This document shows positions 1 to 8,388 of a stretch of DNA of 64,000 nucleotides, in pieces (positions within the stretch are counted from its first letter, which is position 1; every line of letters starts with the position of its first letter). The stretch spans positions 1 to 64,000 of the forward strand of contig NZ_QAJK01000047.1 in assembly GCF_003852515.1 (NCBI RefSeq), written 5' to 3'. The notes under the pieces were generated by a model that saw only the letters and a program-made list of their open reading frames with translations, did no database searches and was not told the origin of the DNA. Made by a program: the position numbers and the translations under genes. This stretch comes from Variovorax sp. KBW07 (lineage in GTDB: Bacteria; Pseudomonadota; Gammaproteobacteria; Burkholderiales; Burkholderiaceae_C).

Positions 1-49
1 GCACACCGTCGGCGTGGGCGTAACCCTGAATGAACTGAACGACGCCGCC

Positions 50-1408
50 TCAGGCAGCCAGCCGTTGAGCAGCCCGCCCCAAAGGACGCGCCAACCCGAG
101 GTGATCGCGCAGCGTTCGCCCCTCGTACTCGGTGCGGAAGATCCCGCGCTTCTGCAGGATCGGCACCACGCCCGCGACGAAGTCCTGCAGTCCGTGTGGC
201 AGCGCATCGGGCATCAGGTTGAAGCCATCGGCCGCGCCTCCCTTGAACCAGTGCTCGATGTTGTCGGCGATCTGCTCCGGTGTGCCGACGATCACGCGGT
301 GGCCGCCACCGCCCGCCAGTTCGCGAATCAGTTGGCGCACCGTGTAGCCGTGTGTGCGGCCGGCCGCAACCACCGCGTTGAAAAAGGTGTGGTTGCCGTT
401 GCCATTGCCCGGCAGCGGCAGGTTGTCGGGCAGGCGCTCGTCCAGCTTCAGGCGGTCGGGCGCGATGCCCAGCGTGCCGGCCAGGCGCGTCAGGCTGTAG
501 TCCCACGGAATCAGGTCGACCAGTTCGTCGCGCCGGCGGCGGGCTTCGGCTTCCGTGCTGCCGACGATGGTCGTCAGGCCGGCCAGCACTTTGACCGCGT
601 CGGGGCCGCGGCCCAGTTCAGCGGCGCGGGCCTTCAGCGCGTGTGCGTAGGCCCGCGATTCCTCGAACGACTGCGAGGCCGAGAACACCGCCTCTGCATG
701 GCGCGACGCCAACTCGCGCCCATCGGCCGAGGCGCCGGCCTGCACCAGCACCGGATGGCCCTGGGGCGGGCGCGGCAGGTTCAGCGGGCCCTGCACTGCA
801 AAGTGCTCGCCGCGGTGCGCAATCGCGTGCACCTTGGCCGGGTCGATGAAGCTGCCCGTGGTTTTGTTGCCGACGAAGGCGTCGTCTTCCCAGCTGTCCC
901 ACAGCGCCTTCACGATGTCAGTGAATTCCGAGGCACGGGCATAGCGCTTCGCATGGTCGGGCGTGGCGTCCAGGCCGAAGTTGCGGGCCGAGGGCAGGTC
1001 GGCGGTGGTCACCACGTTCCAGCCCGCGCGGCCGCCGCTCACATGGTCGAGCGTGGCGAAGCGGCGCGCGATGTTGTAGGGCTCGTTGTAGCTGGTCGAT
1101 GCCGTCGCGATCAGGCCGATGTGCGTGGTCGCGGCGGCCACGCAAGCCAGCAGGATGGTCGGCTCCAGCGCGGTGATCGGGCGGAAATGAATCTGGTCGA
1201 CGATGGCCGCGTTGTCGGCCAGGAAGATGGCGTCGAGCTTGGCCGCCTCCGCAATCTGCGCCGTGCGGATGTAGTGCTGGATGTCGGCAAAGGCCCACGG
1301 GTCGCTCTCGGGCAGGCGCCACGCCGAGGGCACGAATCCCGAGTGCAGGATGTTGACGTTCAAGTGCAGCTGCCTGCGAGGCGCTGCGTTGTCGCTGCCG
1401 CGGCTCAT
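50..1408 (-). CDS. FMN-dependent monooxygenase of the NtaA/SnaA/DszA family
   Basis: A 452-residue bacterial-luciferase-fold protein. The family uses FMNH2 from a partner reductase to oxidise sulfur or nitrogen compounds such as nitrilotriacetate, dibenzothiophene sulfone or S-alkyl cysteines. The family signature GGRAGWNVVTT is present, together with an N-terminal LHLNVNILHSGF strand and FLADNAA. I chose the ATG at 1408, which overlaps the TGA of the upstream binding-protein gene as ATGA; an in-frame TTG 36 bases upstream would run deep into that gene. Translational coupling to an NLPA-type binding protein suggests that the transported compound is the monooxygenase substrate, probably a sulfur compound, but the substrate cannot be read from sequence. 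The 49 bases beyond its stop at the window edge hold nothing callable. Confidence 0.88.
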   Translation of the reverse strand: MSRGSDNAAPRRQLHLNVNILHSGFVPSAWRLPESDPWAFADIQHYIRTAQIAEAAKLDAIFLADNAAIVDQIHFRPITALEPTILLACVAAATTHIGLIATASTSYNEPYNIARRFATLDHVSGGRAGWNVVTTADLPSARNFGLDATPDHAKRYARASEFTDIVKALWDSWEDDAFVGNKTTGSFIDPAKVHAIAHRGEHFAVQGPLNLPRPPQGHPVLVQAGASADGRELASRHAEAVFSASQSFEESRAYAHALKARAAELGRGPDAVKVLAGLTTIVGSTEAEARRRRDELVDLIPWDYSLTRLAGTLGIAPDRLKLDERLPDNLPLPGNGNGNHTFFNAVVAAGRTHGYTVRQLIRELAGGGGHRVIVGTPEQIADNIEHWFKGGAADGFNLMPDALPHGLQDFVAGVVPILQKRGIFRTEYEGRTLRDHLGLARPLGRAAQRLAA

Positions 1409-2238
1409 TGCGAAAAATAGTCCGGCAGGCGGTAGCCGGTCCACACCGGGTTGGCCTTGAAGAACCTCTGGAACTCAGGCGACTGGTAGGCGGCCACGAT
1501 GTCTTTCGCGAACTTCGCGTTTTCGTTGCTGCGCTTGACGGCCACCACGTTCACGTACGGCAGCGTCATGTCTTCGAGCTTCAACGCCTCGGTGAGCTTC
1601 AGGCCCGACGCCACGGCGAAGTTGCCCTGCACGGCGGCAAGGTCGGCGTCGGCCAGCGAGCGTGGCGCCTGCGCGGCATCGAGCGGCACCAGCTTCAGGC
1701 GCTTCGGGTTGCTGGCAATGTCGCGCTCCGACACGCTCAGCGGGCTCACGCCCGGCTTGAGCGTCACCCAGCCGATGGCGGCAAGAATGTTCAGCGCGCG
1801 CGCCGCATTCACCGGGTCGGCCGGCAGCGTGACGGTGGCGCCGTCGGGCACGGCGGCCAGCGACTTGTGGCGCTGCGAGTACAGGCCCATCGGCGGTGTC
1901 GGCACATGCACCACCGGCACCAGGTCGAAGTTCTGCTGCTTGTTGGTGGCGTTGAGGTACAGCGAGTGCTGGAAGATGTTGGCGTCGATCTGGCCGCGCT
2001 CTACCGCGTCGTTGGGCTGTACGCCCTGGCTGAACTCGACGTACTTCACGGTGTAGCCGAGCTTCTTCAGCTGGGGCTCGATGCCGTTGGTAAAAGCATC
2101 GCGGTACGGGCCGGGCATGAAGCCGACGCGCAGGTCGTCGGCGCGGGCTGAAAACTGGAGCAGCAGGCTCAGGGCCAGGCCACCGAGCAGCGGCACGGAC
2201 AAGCGCACCAGCGAGGGCGCGCGCGAAGAAAAACGCAT
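1405..2238 (-). CDS. NLPA/MetQ-family periplasmic substrate-binding protein
   Basis: A 277-residue ABC-transporter binding protein of the NLPA (MetQ) family, which delivers methionine or related sulfur compounds to a MetNI-type permease. A signal peptide (hydrophobic LLGGLALSLLLQF followed by SARA and DDLRVGF) ends in an AxA signal-peptidase-I site rather than a lipobox cysteine, so it is probably soluble in the periplasm. Family features include GFMPGPYRDAF, the NIFQHSLYLN segment and a GVSPLSVSERD region. The ATG at 2238 has a GGAG-like element upstream; longer readings extend into the divergent promoter region and lack a signal-peptide-like start. It is coupled by ATGA to the downstream monooxygenase. 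No membrane or ATPase component is visible in the window. Confidence 0.88.
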   Translation of the reverse strand: MRFSSRAPSLVRLSVPLLGGLALSLLLQFSARADDLRVGFMPGPYRDAFTNGIEPQLKKLGYTVKYVEFSQGVQPNDAVERGQIDANIFQHSLYLNATNKQQNFDLVPVVHVPTPPMGLYSQRHKSLAAVPDGATVTLPADPVNAARALNILAAIGWVTLKPGVSPLSVSERDIASNPKRLKLVPLDAAQAPRSLADADLAAVQGNFAVASGLKLTEALKLEDMTLPYVNVVAVKRSNENAKFAKDIVAAYQSPEFQRFFKANPVWTGYRLPDYFSQ

Positions 2239-2368
2239 CAAGGGCAACTCCGGAGGAACGGCAAGGGAGTTGCGCACTCTAGGACGCAGCACCCGCGCGG
2301 CGAACGAAGATTTGTGCGCATGGTTATCCGCTGGCCGGATATGTCGTCGGTTTTTGTACGATGCCGCC

Positions 2369-3097
2369 ATGACCCACACGACCCAGCACATCGGAATCGT
2401 CGGCTGCTCCGCCGAAGGCGCGGCGCTCTGCTACCAGACCATTTGCGTGGAGGGCGCGAAGCTGCTCGGCCCGCACGCGCACCCCGAGGTCTCGATGCAC
2501 ACGCCGTCGCTGTCGGACTACATGGCGCACATCTACCGCAACGACTGGCAGGGTGTGGGCGAGGTGATGCTTGCCTCGGCGCACAAGCTCGCGAAGATCG
2601 GCGCCAGTTTCCTGGTCTGCCCCGACAACACCATCCATCAGGCCTTGCCCTTCATCGAGGCGCGTTCTCCGCTGCCCTGGTTGCACATCGCGGGTTGCGT
2701 GGCCGACGAGGCCGCGCAACGCGGCTTCAAGCGCATCGGCCTCACGGGCACGCGCTGGCTGGTCGACAGCGAGGTCTATCCCGAAAAGCTGTCGGCGCGC
2801 GGGCTCGAATACGTTCGCCCCACCATCGAAGAGCGCGACGAAATCGCGCGGATCATCATGGACGAGCTGGTCTGCGGCATCTTCAAGCCCGAGGCGATTG
2901 CGACTTTCCAGCGCGTGATGCAGCGCCTGAAAGACGAAGACGGCTGCGATGCCGTCGTGCTCGGCTGCACCGAGATTCCGCTGATCATGAGCGACGCCAA
3001 TTCGCCGCTGCCTACGCTCGATTCCACGCGGCTGCTGGCGCGTGCGGCGCTGCGGCGTGCGACGGGTGCGGCCACGACCACCGGTGGCGGCCAGTAA
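2369..3097 (+). CDS. Aspartate/glutamate racemase family protein
   Basis: A 242-residue protein of the Asp/Glu racemase superfamily, cofactor-independent two-cysteine enzymes that epimerise amino acids or related acids. The first conserved cysteine is Cys84 in VCPDNTIHQ and the second is Cys200 in LGCTEIPL. A GIVGCSAEGAALCYQTI start matches the family N-terminus. The ATG at 2369 was chosen because homology begins there; sequence further upstream belongs to the divergent promoter region shared with the binding-protein gene. The 3' end overlaps the start region of the serine-hydrolase gene, so the two may be cotranscribed. Substrate is unknown. A second member of the superfamily lies at 33181. 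Confidence 0.88.
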   Translation: MTHTTQHIGIVGCSAEGAALCYQTICVEGAKLLGPHAHPEVSMHTPSLSDYMAHIYRNDWQGVGEVMLASAHKLAKIGASFLVCPDNTIHQALPFIEARSPLPWLHIAGCVADEAAQRGFKRIGLTGTRWLVDSEVYPEKLSARGLEYVRPTIEERDEIARIIMDELVCGIFKPEAIATFQRVMQRLKDEDGCDAVVLGCTEIPLIMSDANSPLPTLDSTRLLARAALRRATGAATTTGGGQ

Positions 3098-4199
3098 GCC
3101 GGTGCGCGTCTTCGCGCTTTGCCTTGCGGCAGTGTTCGTGTTGCTCGCAGGCGCGTGCACGACGCCGCCTGCGAGCCCTGTCAGTGCTCCCAGCGCTGCC
3201 GTCTTTCCGCTCGCGTCATGGGAGTTCATTCCCCGTGAGCAGCGGGGTGCCGCATGCAACCGGGCGCTCGATGCCGCACGCGACTACCTGAAGACGCTGG
3301 ACACCACCGCCGTGATGGCCGTGCAGGATGGGCGCGTGCTGTTCAGCGACGGCTCGCTCGAGGCGGTCAGCATCGTGTTCTCGGTGCGCAAGAGCGTGCT
3401 GTCGATGATGTACGGCAAGTACGTGGCGGACGGCACGATCGACCTCGACCGCACGCTGGCCGACCTGGGCATCGATGACCTGGGCGGCCTGTCGGCGAGC
3501 GAGCGCCAGGCACGCTTGCGCGACCTGATGGCGGCGCGCTCCGGCGTCTATCACGCAGCGGCCAATGGCGGGGACGATCTGGCGTTTGCGCCGCCGCGCG
3601 GGTCGCAGCCGCCGGGGAGCTACTTCCTCTACAACAACTGGGACTTCAATGCCGCGGGCACTGCCTTCGAGAAGTTGACCGGCCGCAGCATCTACCGGGC
3701 GTTTGCGGACGATCTTGCCGTGCCGCTGATGCTCGAGGATTTCGACGCCGCCCGCCACAAGCGCAGCGGCGACGGCGCCAGGTCCGCGCACCTGGCGTAT
3801 CCCTTCTTCCTGTCGACGCGCGACATGGCGCGCCTGGGCTACCTGATGCTTCACCAGGGCAACTGGCGCGGACAACAGCTGGTTCCGGCTGCCTGGGCCG
3901 CACGGATCACGCAGCCCGTGACTCCTTCTGCGCAGATGCACCCGCCGCATGTGGCCAGGCGCGGTTTCGGCTACGGCTACCTGTGGTGGCTGCTGGAAGA
4001 GCCGGCGGATTCCCTGTTGAGCGGCGCCTACATGGCGTGGGGCGTGCACGGCCAATACATCCTCGTGATCCCGAGGCGGAACATGGTGATCGCGCACAAG
4101 CGCCAGGTGCCGGTGGCGGGCAACTGGAATCCGGGCACGGTGGCGCCGGGCGATTTCCTGCGCGCGGCAAGAATGATCGCGACGGCGCCTTGCGGCTGA
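3084..4199 (+). CDS. Serine hydrolase lipoprotein (beta-lactamase class C / esterase-like)
   Basis: A putative 371-residue lipoprotein of the class C beta-lactamase/penicillin-binding-protein-like serine hydrolase superfamily. With the GTG at 3084 as start, a lipobox LAGAC places the lipidated cysteine at residue 25. The nucleophile motif is SVRK (Ser100, Lys103) and a YNN triad corresponds to the YxN motif. All candidate starts in this frame (3042, 3084, 3102) are GTG and none has a strong ribosome-binding site, so the start is uncertain; the frame overlaps the racemase end. Members of this group hydrolyse esters, short peptides or oligomers far more often than beta-lactams, so I do not call resistance. 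Confidence 0.8.
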   Translation: MAASKPVRVFALCLAAVFVLLAGACTTPPASPVSAPSAAVFPLASWEFIPREQRGAACNRALDAARDYLKTLDTTAVMAVQDGRVLFSDGSLEAVSIVFSVRKSVLSMMYGKYVADGTIDLDRTLADLGIDDLGGLSASERQARLRDLMAARSGVYHAAANGGDDLAFAPPRGSQPPGSYFLYNNWDFNAAGTAFEKLTGRSIYRAFADDLAVPLMLEDFDAARHKRSGDGARSAHLAYPFFLSTRDMARLGYLMLHQGNWRGQQLVPAAWAARITQPVTPSAQMHPPHVARRGFGYGYLWWLLEEPADSLLSGAYMAWGVHGQYILVIPRRNMVIAHKRQVPVAGNWNPGTVAPGDFLRAARMIATAPCG

Positions 4200-4226
4200 G
4201 GCCGCCGCGCGCCACGCTGGAGGCGG

Positions 4227-5174
4227 TCAGGCCGCCAGGAATTCCTCGATCAGTTGCGCCACGCGCTGCGGCTGGTCGTGGTGCAGCATGTGGCCCGCAT
4301 CGTCCAGCCGCTCGGTGCGTACCGAGGGCACCGACTTCAGTCGCTCGTGGAATTCGTCGAGCGTGTAGCGGTTCTTCCACCAGCCGTGCAGGCTGTCGTC
4401 CGAGGCTTCGACCATCAGCAGCGGCGCGGTAATGCGCGCATACAGCGCCAGCGTTTCGTCGACGCGGAAGATGTGGGCGTTGACGATCTTGTGCGCCGCT
4501 TCGCCGAGGATCTGCCAGCGCGTGCTGCCATCGGGCTGCGCGCGGCCGGCCGACCAGTGGCTGGCCAGCCAGTCGGCCTTGTCTTGCGAGAGGCGCGGGT
4601 TGGTCTTCATGAGCCGGCGCGCCACGCCGTCCACCGCCGAGTAGTTGGCCAGCGCTTTCTCGCCGCGGTGCAGGCCCTTGAGTTCGTCGATCCACTGGCC
4701 GTAGCGCGCGGGCGCTTCGTCGGGCCGGCGCAGGGGCATGCCGAAGCCTTCGAGGTTGACGAGGCGGCGAATGCGCCCCGGCCGCACGCCGGCGTAGTGC
4801 ATGGCGACGTTGCCGCCCATGCTGTGGCCGACCAGGTCGACCTGCCGCTGGCTCTCACCTTCGCGCGCTTCACCAACCTCGCCCACGTAGTGGTCGAGCA
4901 GCCATTCGAGGTCGGCCAGGTAGTCGGCCAGCCAGTAGTTGTCGACGCCGCCGCCATCGGTCAGGCCGAAGCCGCGCCAGTCGGGCGCGATGATGAAGCG
5001 GTCTTGCGCCATGGCATCGACCACGAACTGCCATGAGGCGGCCACGTCCATCCAGCCGTGCACCAACACCAGCGGCGGGCGTGTGTCCGAGGGCTGGCCC
5101 CACAGGCGCACGTGGTAGCTGAGGTTGCGCACGGGTACGAATTCGCTGCGCGAGGGACGTAGGGCTTGGTACAT
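4227..5174 (-). CDS. Alpha/beta hydrolase
   Basis: A cytoplasmic alpha/beta-hydrolase-fold enzyme of 315 residues. The oxyanion-hole motif VHGW is at residues 38-41, the nucleophile elbow GHSMGG carries Ser118, and the C-terminal DAGHMLHHDQP supplies the catalytic histidine. The ATG at 5174 was preferred over an upstream in-frame GTG because the fold begins shortly after it. The gene is convergent with the serine hydrolase and stands alone. The substrate cannot be inferred; esterase, haloalkane-dehalogenase-like and epoxide-hydrolase-like members share these motifs. Confidence 0.85.
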   Translation of the reverse strand: MYQALRPSRSEFVPVRNLSYHVRLWGQPSDTRPPLVLVHGWMDVAASWQFVVDAMAQDRFIIAPDWRGFGLTDGGGVDNYWLADYLADLEWLLDHYVGEVGEAREGESQRQVDLVGHSMGGNVAMHYAGVRPGRIRRLVNLEGFGMPLRRPDEAPARYGQWIDELKGLHRGEKALANYSAVDGVARRLMKTNPRLSQDKADWLASHWSAGRAQPDGSTRWQILGEAAHKIVNAHIFRVDETLALYARITAPLLMVEASDDSLHGWWKNRYTLDEFHERLKSVPSVRTERLDDAGHMLHHDQPQRVAQLIEEFLAA

Positions 5175-5329
5175 GGCGTCGATGATAAGGAGCCGGTCGG
5201 CATTGCGCAGTCCGGCACACGACAGTGGCCGGTACGCCACGTGTCGCGTCTGGCGTGTCGCGTGCCGTGGTGGCTGGGCTTTGATGGTGCGGCCAGCAGG
5301 GCGCGGAGGAGGGCGGTAGCATCCCGCGC

Positions 5330-6391
5330 ATGAAAAAGATCCAACTCGGTCAAAGCGACCTGCATGTCACCCCGATCTGCCTGGGCACGATGACCTTCGG
5401 CGAACAGGTCGACGAGCCCACTTCCCATGCCATCCTGAGCCGCTCGCTGGAGCGCGGCGTCGACTTCATCGACACCGCCGAGATGTACTCGGTGCCCACG
5501 CGCAAGGAAACCTACAGCGTCACCGAAACCATCATCGGCAACTGGTTTGCCGCCAACCCCGGCGCGCGCCAGAAGCTGGTGCTGGCCACCAAGGTGGCGG
5601 GCCCGCTGCGCAACACGCCGTGGGTGCGCGAAGGCGTGGGCATGACGGCCGCCGACATCGTGGCCTCGTGCGACGCGAGCCTGAAGCGGCTGAAGACGGA
5701 CGTGATCGACCTCTACCAGATCCACTGGCCGGAGCGCCACGTGCCGGCCTTCGGCAACATCTACTACGACCCGTCCAAGGAGGTCTCGCAGACCCCGATC
5801 CGCGAGCAGCTCGAGGCCTTTGCCGGACTGGTGAAGGCGGGCAAGGTCCGCGCCATCGGCCTGTCGAACGAAACGCCCTATGGCGTGCACGAGTTCGTGC
5901 GGCTGGCCGAGCAGCACGGCCTGCCGCGCGTGGCGACGGTGCAGAACGTCTACAACCTGGCGAGCCGCGGCGCCGAGAACGGTCTGGACGAAACGATGCA
6001 CCGGCTGGGCGTTTCGCTGCTGGCCTATTCGCCACTGGCCTACGGCCTGCTGACGGGCAAGTACGACAAGAGCGGCATCACCGGGCCCGACGCGCCCGAG
6101 GCCGCGCGCATCACGCGGTATGAATCGGTGCGCAAGCTGCGCTGGGGCCGCCCCGATGCGCTGAAGGCCGCGCGCCTGTACAACCAGCTCGCGCGCGACA
6201 ACGGCCTGACGCCGACGCAGCTGGCGCTGGCCTTCTGCTACACCAAGTGGCAGGTGGCGAGCACGATCATCGGCGTGACGTCGGTGGCACAGTTCGATGA
6301 AGACATCGACGCGTACGGCACCACGCTGACGCCCGAAATCCTGGCCGAGATCGACAGGATCCGCTGGGACATTCGCGACCCTGCGGCCTGA
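5330..6391 (+). CDS. Aldo/keto reductase (Tas-like)
   Basis: A 353-residue NADP(H)-dependent aldo/keto reductase resembling E. coli Tas and its relatives. The catalytic tetrad is visible as Asp48, Tyr53 (DTAEMY), Lys88 (ATKVAG) and His132 (QIHWPER). The GTMTFGEQ N-terminal barrel strand and the long loop after Tyr53 (PTRKETY) are typical of the Tas subgroup. The ATG has a purine-rich GGAGGAGGG stretch upstream. Physiological substrate unknown. It is monocistronic and convergent with the following minus-strand gene, only four bases apart. Confidence 0.9.
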   Translation: MKKIQLGQSDLHVTPICLGTMTFGEQVDEPTSHAILSRSLERGVDFIDTAEMYSVPTRKETYSVTETIIGNWFAANPGARQKLVLATKVAGPLRNTPWVREGVGMTAADIVASCDASLKRLKTDVIDLYQIHWPERHVPAFGNIYYDPSKEVSQTPIREQLEAFAGLVKAGKVRAIGLSNETPYGVHEFVRLAEQHGLPRVATVQNVYNLASRGAENGLDETMHRLGVSLLAYSPLAYGLLTGKYDKSGITGPDAPEAARITRYESVRKLRWGRPDALKAARLYNQLARDNGLTPTQLALAFCYTKWQVASTIIGVTSVAQFDEDIDAYGTTLTPEILAEIDRIRWDIRDPAA

Positions 6392-6395
6392 TCGT

Positions 6396-7010
6396 TCAGC
6401 GGGCGCACTCGCCGTTGGCGGCGGCAAGGGCCAGGGCGGGCAGGCTCAGCAGGCCCATGTTGCTGCCCTTGAACTGGCCCTTCATGCAATCGCCGTGGGC
6501 GGCGCCCGCGACGCCGGTGCCCATCTTCGATTCGAAGGCGGAGCGCGCGGGGCCCTGGATGTCCTGGTTGGCGCGATCGGCGAAGGAGCGGTTGCGGGCC
6601 ACGTCGCGCAGGGCGCGGCGGGTGGCGTCGGAATTCAGGATCAGCGGAGCGGGCGACGAGCTTGCTGCCTGCTGCGGTTCTGATGGGGCGGCAGGCGCGT
6701 TGGGTGCAATGGGTGCGTTGGGCGGCGCGGTGATGGCTTCGCTGCGAGCCGCCTGAGACACGCGCCGGGCTGGCGCACGCGGGGCAACGGCCGTTGGTGC
6801 CGTGCGCGGCGCGGCTGCCGGTGCGGCGGGAGGCTCGGTCTTCCGCGCAGGCGCGACCTGCGCGACCTGCACCACTTCCATCGTGGTGACGCGCTTCGCC
6901 GTGCCTATCCGCCCGATGTGCGGCTGCGTGGCCACCAGCATCAGCCAGAGCACCGCCGCATGCATGGCCACCACGGCCAGCACCAGCGCCACGAGGCGAG
7001 GGCGCGGCAT
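6396..7010 (-). CDS. Hypothetical membrane-anchored Pro/Ala-rich protein
   Basis: I do not recognise this 204-residue protein. It has an N-terminal transmembrane segment (LVALVLAVVAMHAAVLWLML), a long Pro/Ala-rich linker at roughly residues 50-120, and a compact C-terminal region with two cysteines (DCMKGQF and GECAR) that could form a periplasmic disulfide. The layout of an anchor, proline-rich spacer and small periplasmic domain recalls TonB-like or energy-transducing proteins, but no TonB C-terminal motif is present. The start at 7010 overlaps the stop of the XRE gene as TGATG, so it is translationally coupled to the regulator and forms the last gene of a three-gene operon. Confidence 0.72.
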   Translation of the reverse strand: MPRPRLVALVLAVVAMHAAVLWLMLVATQPHIGRIGTAKRVTTMEVVQVAQVAPARKTEPPAAPAAAPRTAPTAVAPRAPARRVSQAARSEAITAPPNAPIAPNAPAAPSEPQQAASSSPAPLILNSDATRRALRDVARNRSFADRANQDIQGPARSAFESKMGTGVAGAAHGDCMKGQFKGSNMGLLSLPALALAAANGECAR

Positions 7011-7234
7011 CAAGGCTCGGAGGGAGGCGGCGAGGCTTGCCACTCGAGCAGGTCGCCGGGCTGGCATTGCAGCGCTTCGCAGATGCGCTCCAGGGTGTCG
7101 AAGCGCACGCCGCGCACCTTGCCGCTCTTGAGGAGCGACAGGTTCTGCTCGGTAATGCCTACATGCTCCGCCAGCTCGCGCGAGCGCATCTTGCGCCGGG
7201 CGAGCATGACATCGAGGTTCACGACGATGGGCAT
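7010..7234 (-). CDS. XRE/Cro-type small transcriptional regulator (YozG-like)
   Basis: A 74-residue helix-turn-helix protein of the short XRE type related to Bacillus YozG. The conserved opening IVVNLDVMLARRKM, the helix pair ELAEHVGITEQNLSLLKSG and the end ICEALQCQPGDLLE cover the whole family domain. The ATG at 7234 reproduces the usual family N-terminus; a TTG at 7249 is possible but adds five atypical residues. It follows a DUF2975 membrane protein by eight bases, the usual pairing for this family, and presumably regulates the operon that contains it. Confidence 0.88.
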   Translation of the reverse strand: MPIVVNLDVMLARRKMRSRELAEHVGITEQNLSLLKSGKVRGVRFDTLERICEALQCQPGDLLEWQASPPPSEP

Positions 7235-7241
7235 GGTGCGT

Positions 7242-7802
7242 TCAGACAAAGCCCGCGTTGTCGTCGGCCAGGCGCCGGGCCTCGGCCGTGACCCGCGCGA
7301 TGGCCACGAGCACCGCGCCGAACAGGATGTGCAGGCAGTCGAACCACGCGATGGTGATTGCCAGGAAGCGCTGGCCCGGCGGGTTGCCGATGCTCAGCGC
7401 CACGGTCATGAGGCCGCGCGCGAGCGGCAGCAGCAAGGCCAGCAGCAGCACCGACCAGGCAAAGCGCACCAGCGCGTCTTGCGCGGTCTTGCCGAAGACC
7501 CGGCCCTGGCCGTATTCGCCGAACAGCCGCCACAGCTGCCGCAGCGCATACAGGCCACCGCCGACCGGCAGCAGGCTGACCAGCGCGGTGCGCCAGCGTG
7601 CGGGCCCGTCGGCGGGTGGCGTCGGCAGGCCGAGGAAGCTGCTCACGCCGAACATGTCGAGCCATGGCCGCTCGAACGCCAGCAGCAGCACGGGCTGCAC
7701 GACGAGCAGGACGACGCCCGCGAGGATGAGCGCCTGCACGACCTGGGCGTGTCGCTTCAGGTAGAACGAAGGCGTGGCTGCCGGGGCTGGCGTATGCTGC
7801 AT
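7242..7802 (-). CDS. DUF2975 family membrane protein
   Basis: A 186-residue integral membrane protein of the DUF2975 family, which characteristically sits next to a YozG-type XRE regulator. Four hydrophobic segments are visible, around ALILAGVVLLVVQPVLLL, TALVSLLPVGGGLYAL, FAWSVLLLALLLPLA and FDCLHILFGAVLVAIA. The family motif GRVFGKTAQDALVRFAW is present. The start is the ATG at 7802. Molecular function of the family is unknown. It is the first gene of the DUF2975/XRE/hypothetical operon and is transcribed divergently from ybaK across an unusually AT-rich gap. Confidence 0.85.
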   Translation of the reverse strand: MQHTPAPAATPSFYLKRHAQVVQALILAGVVLLVVQPVLLLAFERPWLDMFGVSSFLGLPTPPADGPARWRTALVSLLPVGGGLYALRQLWRLFGEYGQGRVFGKTAQDALVRFAWSVLLLALLLPLARGLMTVALSIGNPPGQRFLAITIAWFDCLHILFGAVLVAIARVTAEARRLADDNAGFV

Positions 7803-7818
7803 ATCCAGGTCGATGGTT

Positions 7819-7859
7819 AATGTAAAACGACCAAATATTATCGTAAAACAATAAGTTTT
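7819..7859. promoter_or_regulatory. AT-rich divergent operator/promoter candidate with repeated GTAAAAC
   Basis: The 83-base gap between the DUF2975 gene and ybaK is strikingly AT-rich against its surroundings. GTAAAAC occurs at 7822-7828 and again at 7843-7849, 21 bases or two helical turns apart, and AAAAC/GTTTT arms around 7845-7859 form an inverted repeat. This is a plausible binding region for the XRE regulator encoded in the adjacent operon. That assignment is inference. Confidence 0.4.
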
Positions 7860-7885
7860 CCTGAAGACGGACCCTTTGACCAAAG

Positions 7886-8380
7886 ATGGCGAAGAAAAGC
7901 ATCCACACCTCCGAGACGCCCGCGACGCAGCTGCTGCGCGCGCACAGGATTCCCTTCACCGAACACCCCTACGAGTACATGGAGCACGGCGGCGCGCAGC
8001 GCGGCGCCGAGATGCTGGGGCTCGATCCGTTCACCGTCATCAAGACGCTGGTGATGCAGGACCAGGACGCCAAGCCGCTGATCGTGCTGATGCACGGCAA
8101 CCGCACGGTGTCGACCAAGAACCTGGCGCGGCAGATCGGCGCCAAGTCGGTCGAGCCCTGCAAGCCCGAAGTGGCGCAGCGCCACAGCGGCTACATGGTG
8201 GGCGGCACCTCGCCGTTCGGCACGCGGCGCGAGATGCCGGTGTACGTTGAATCGACGATCCTCGAACTGCCGGGCATCGTGATCAACGGCGGGCGGCGCG
8301 GCTACCTCATCGGCATCGATCCGCAGGTGTGCGTGGCGCTGCTGGCGGCCAGGCCGGTGCAATGTGCGCTGGCAGAATAG
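7886..8380 (+). CDS. ybaK: YbaK/EbsC-type Cys-tRNA deacylase
   Basis: A 164-residue trans-editing protein of the YbaK/ProX superfamily. It hydrolyses Cys-tRNA(Pro), a mischarging product of prolyl-tRNA synthetase. Family landmarks are GLDPFTVIKTLVM, the near-invariant lysines around KNLARQIGAKSV, GYMVGGTSPFGTR, and the C-terminal INGGRRGYLIGIDP. Length and start (MAKKSIHTSETPATQLL) match the usual Cys-specific YbaK group. It stands divergent to the DUF2975 operon. Confidence 0.92.
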   Translation: MAKKSIHTSETPATQLLRAHRIPFTEHPYEYMEHGGAQRGAEMLGLDPFTVIKTLVMQDQDAKPLIVLMHGNRTVSTKNLARQIGAKSVEPCKPEVAQRHSGYMVGGTSPFGTRREMPVYVESTILELPGIVINGGRRGYLIGIDPQVCVALLAARPVQCALAE

Positions 8381-8388
8381 CCGGCGCC

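Noticed and set aside
14-1420. Open frame antisense to the monooxygenase
   Set aside because: No domain features; the minus strand has the family signature GGRAGWNVVTT.
3084-4199. Calling the serine hydrolase an AmpC beta-lactamase
   Set aside because: SxxK and YxN occur across esterases and peptidases; lipoprotein type and context do not support resistance.
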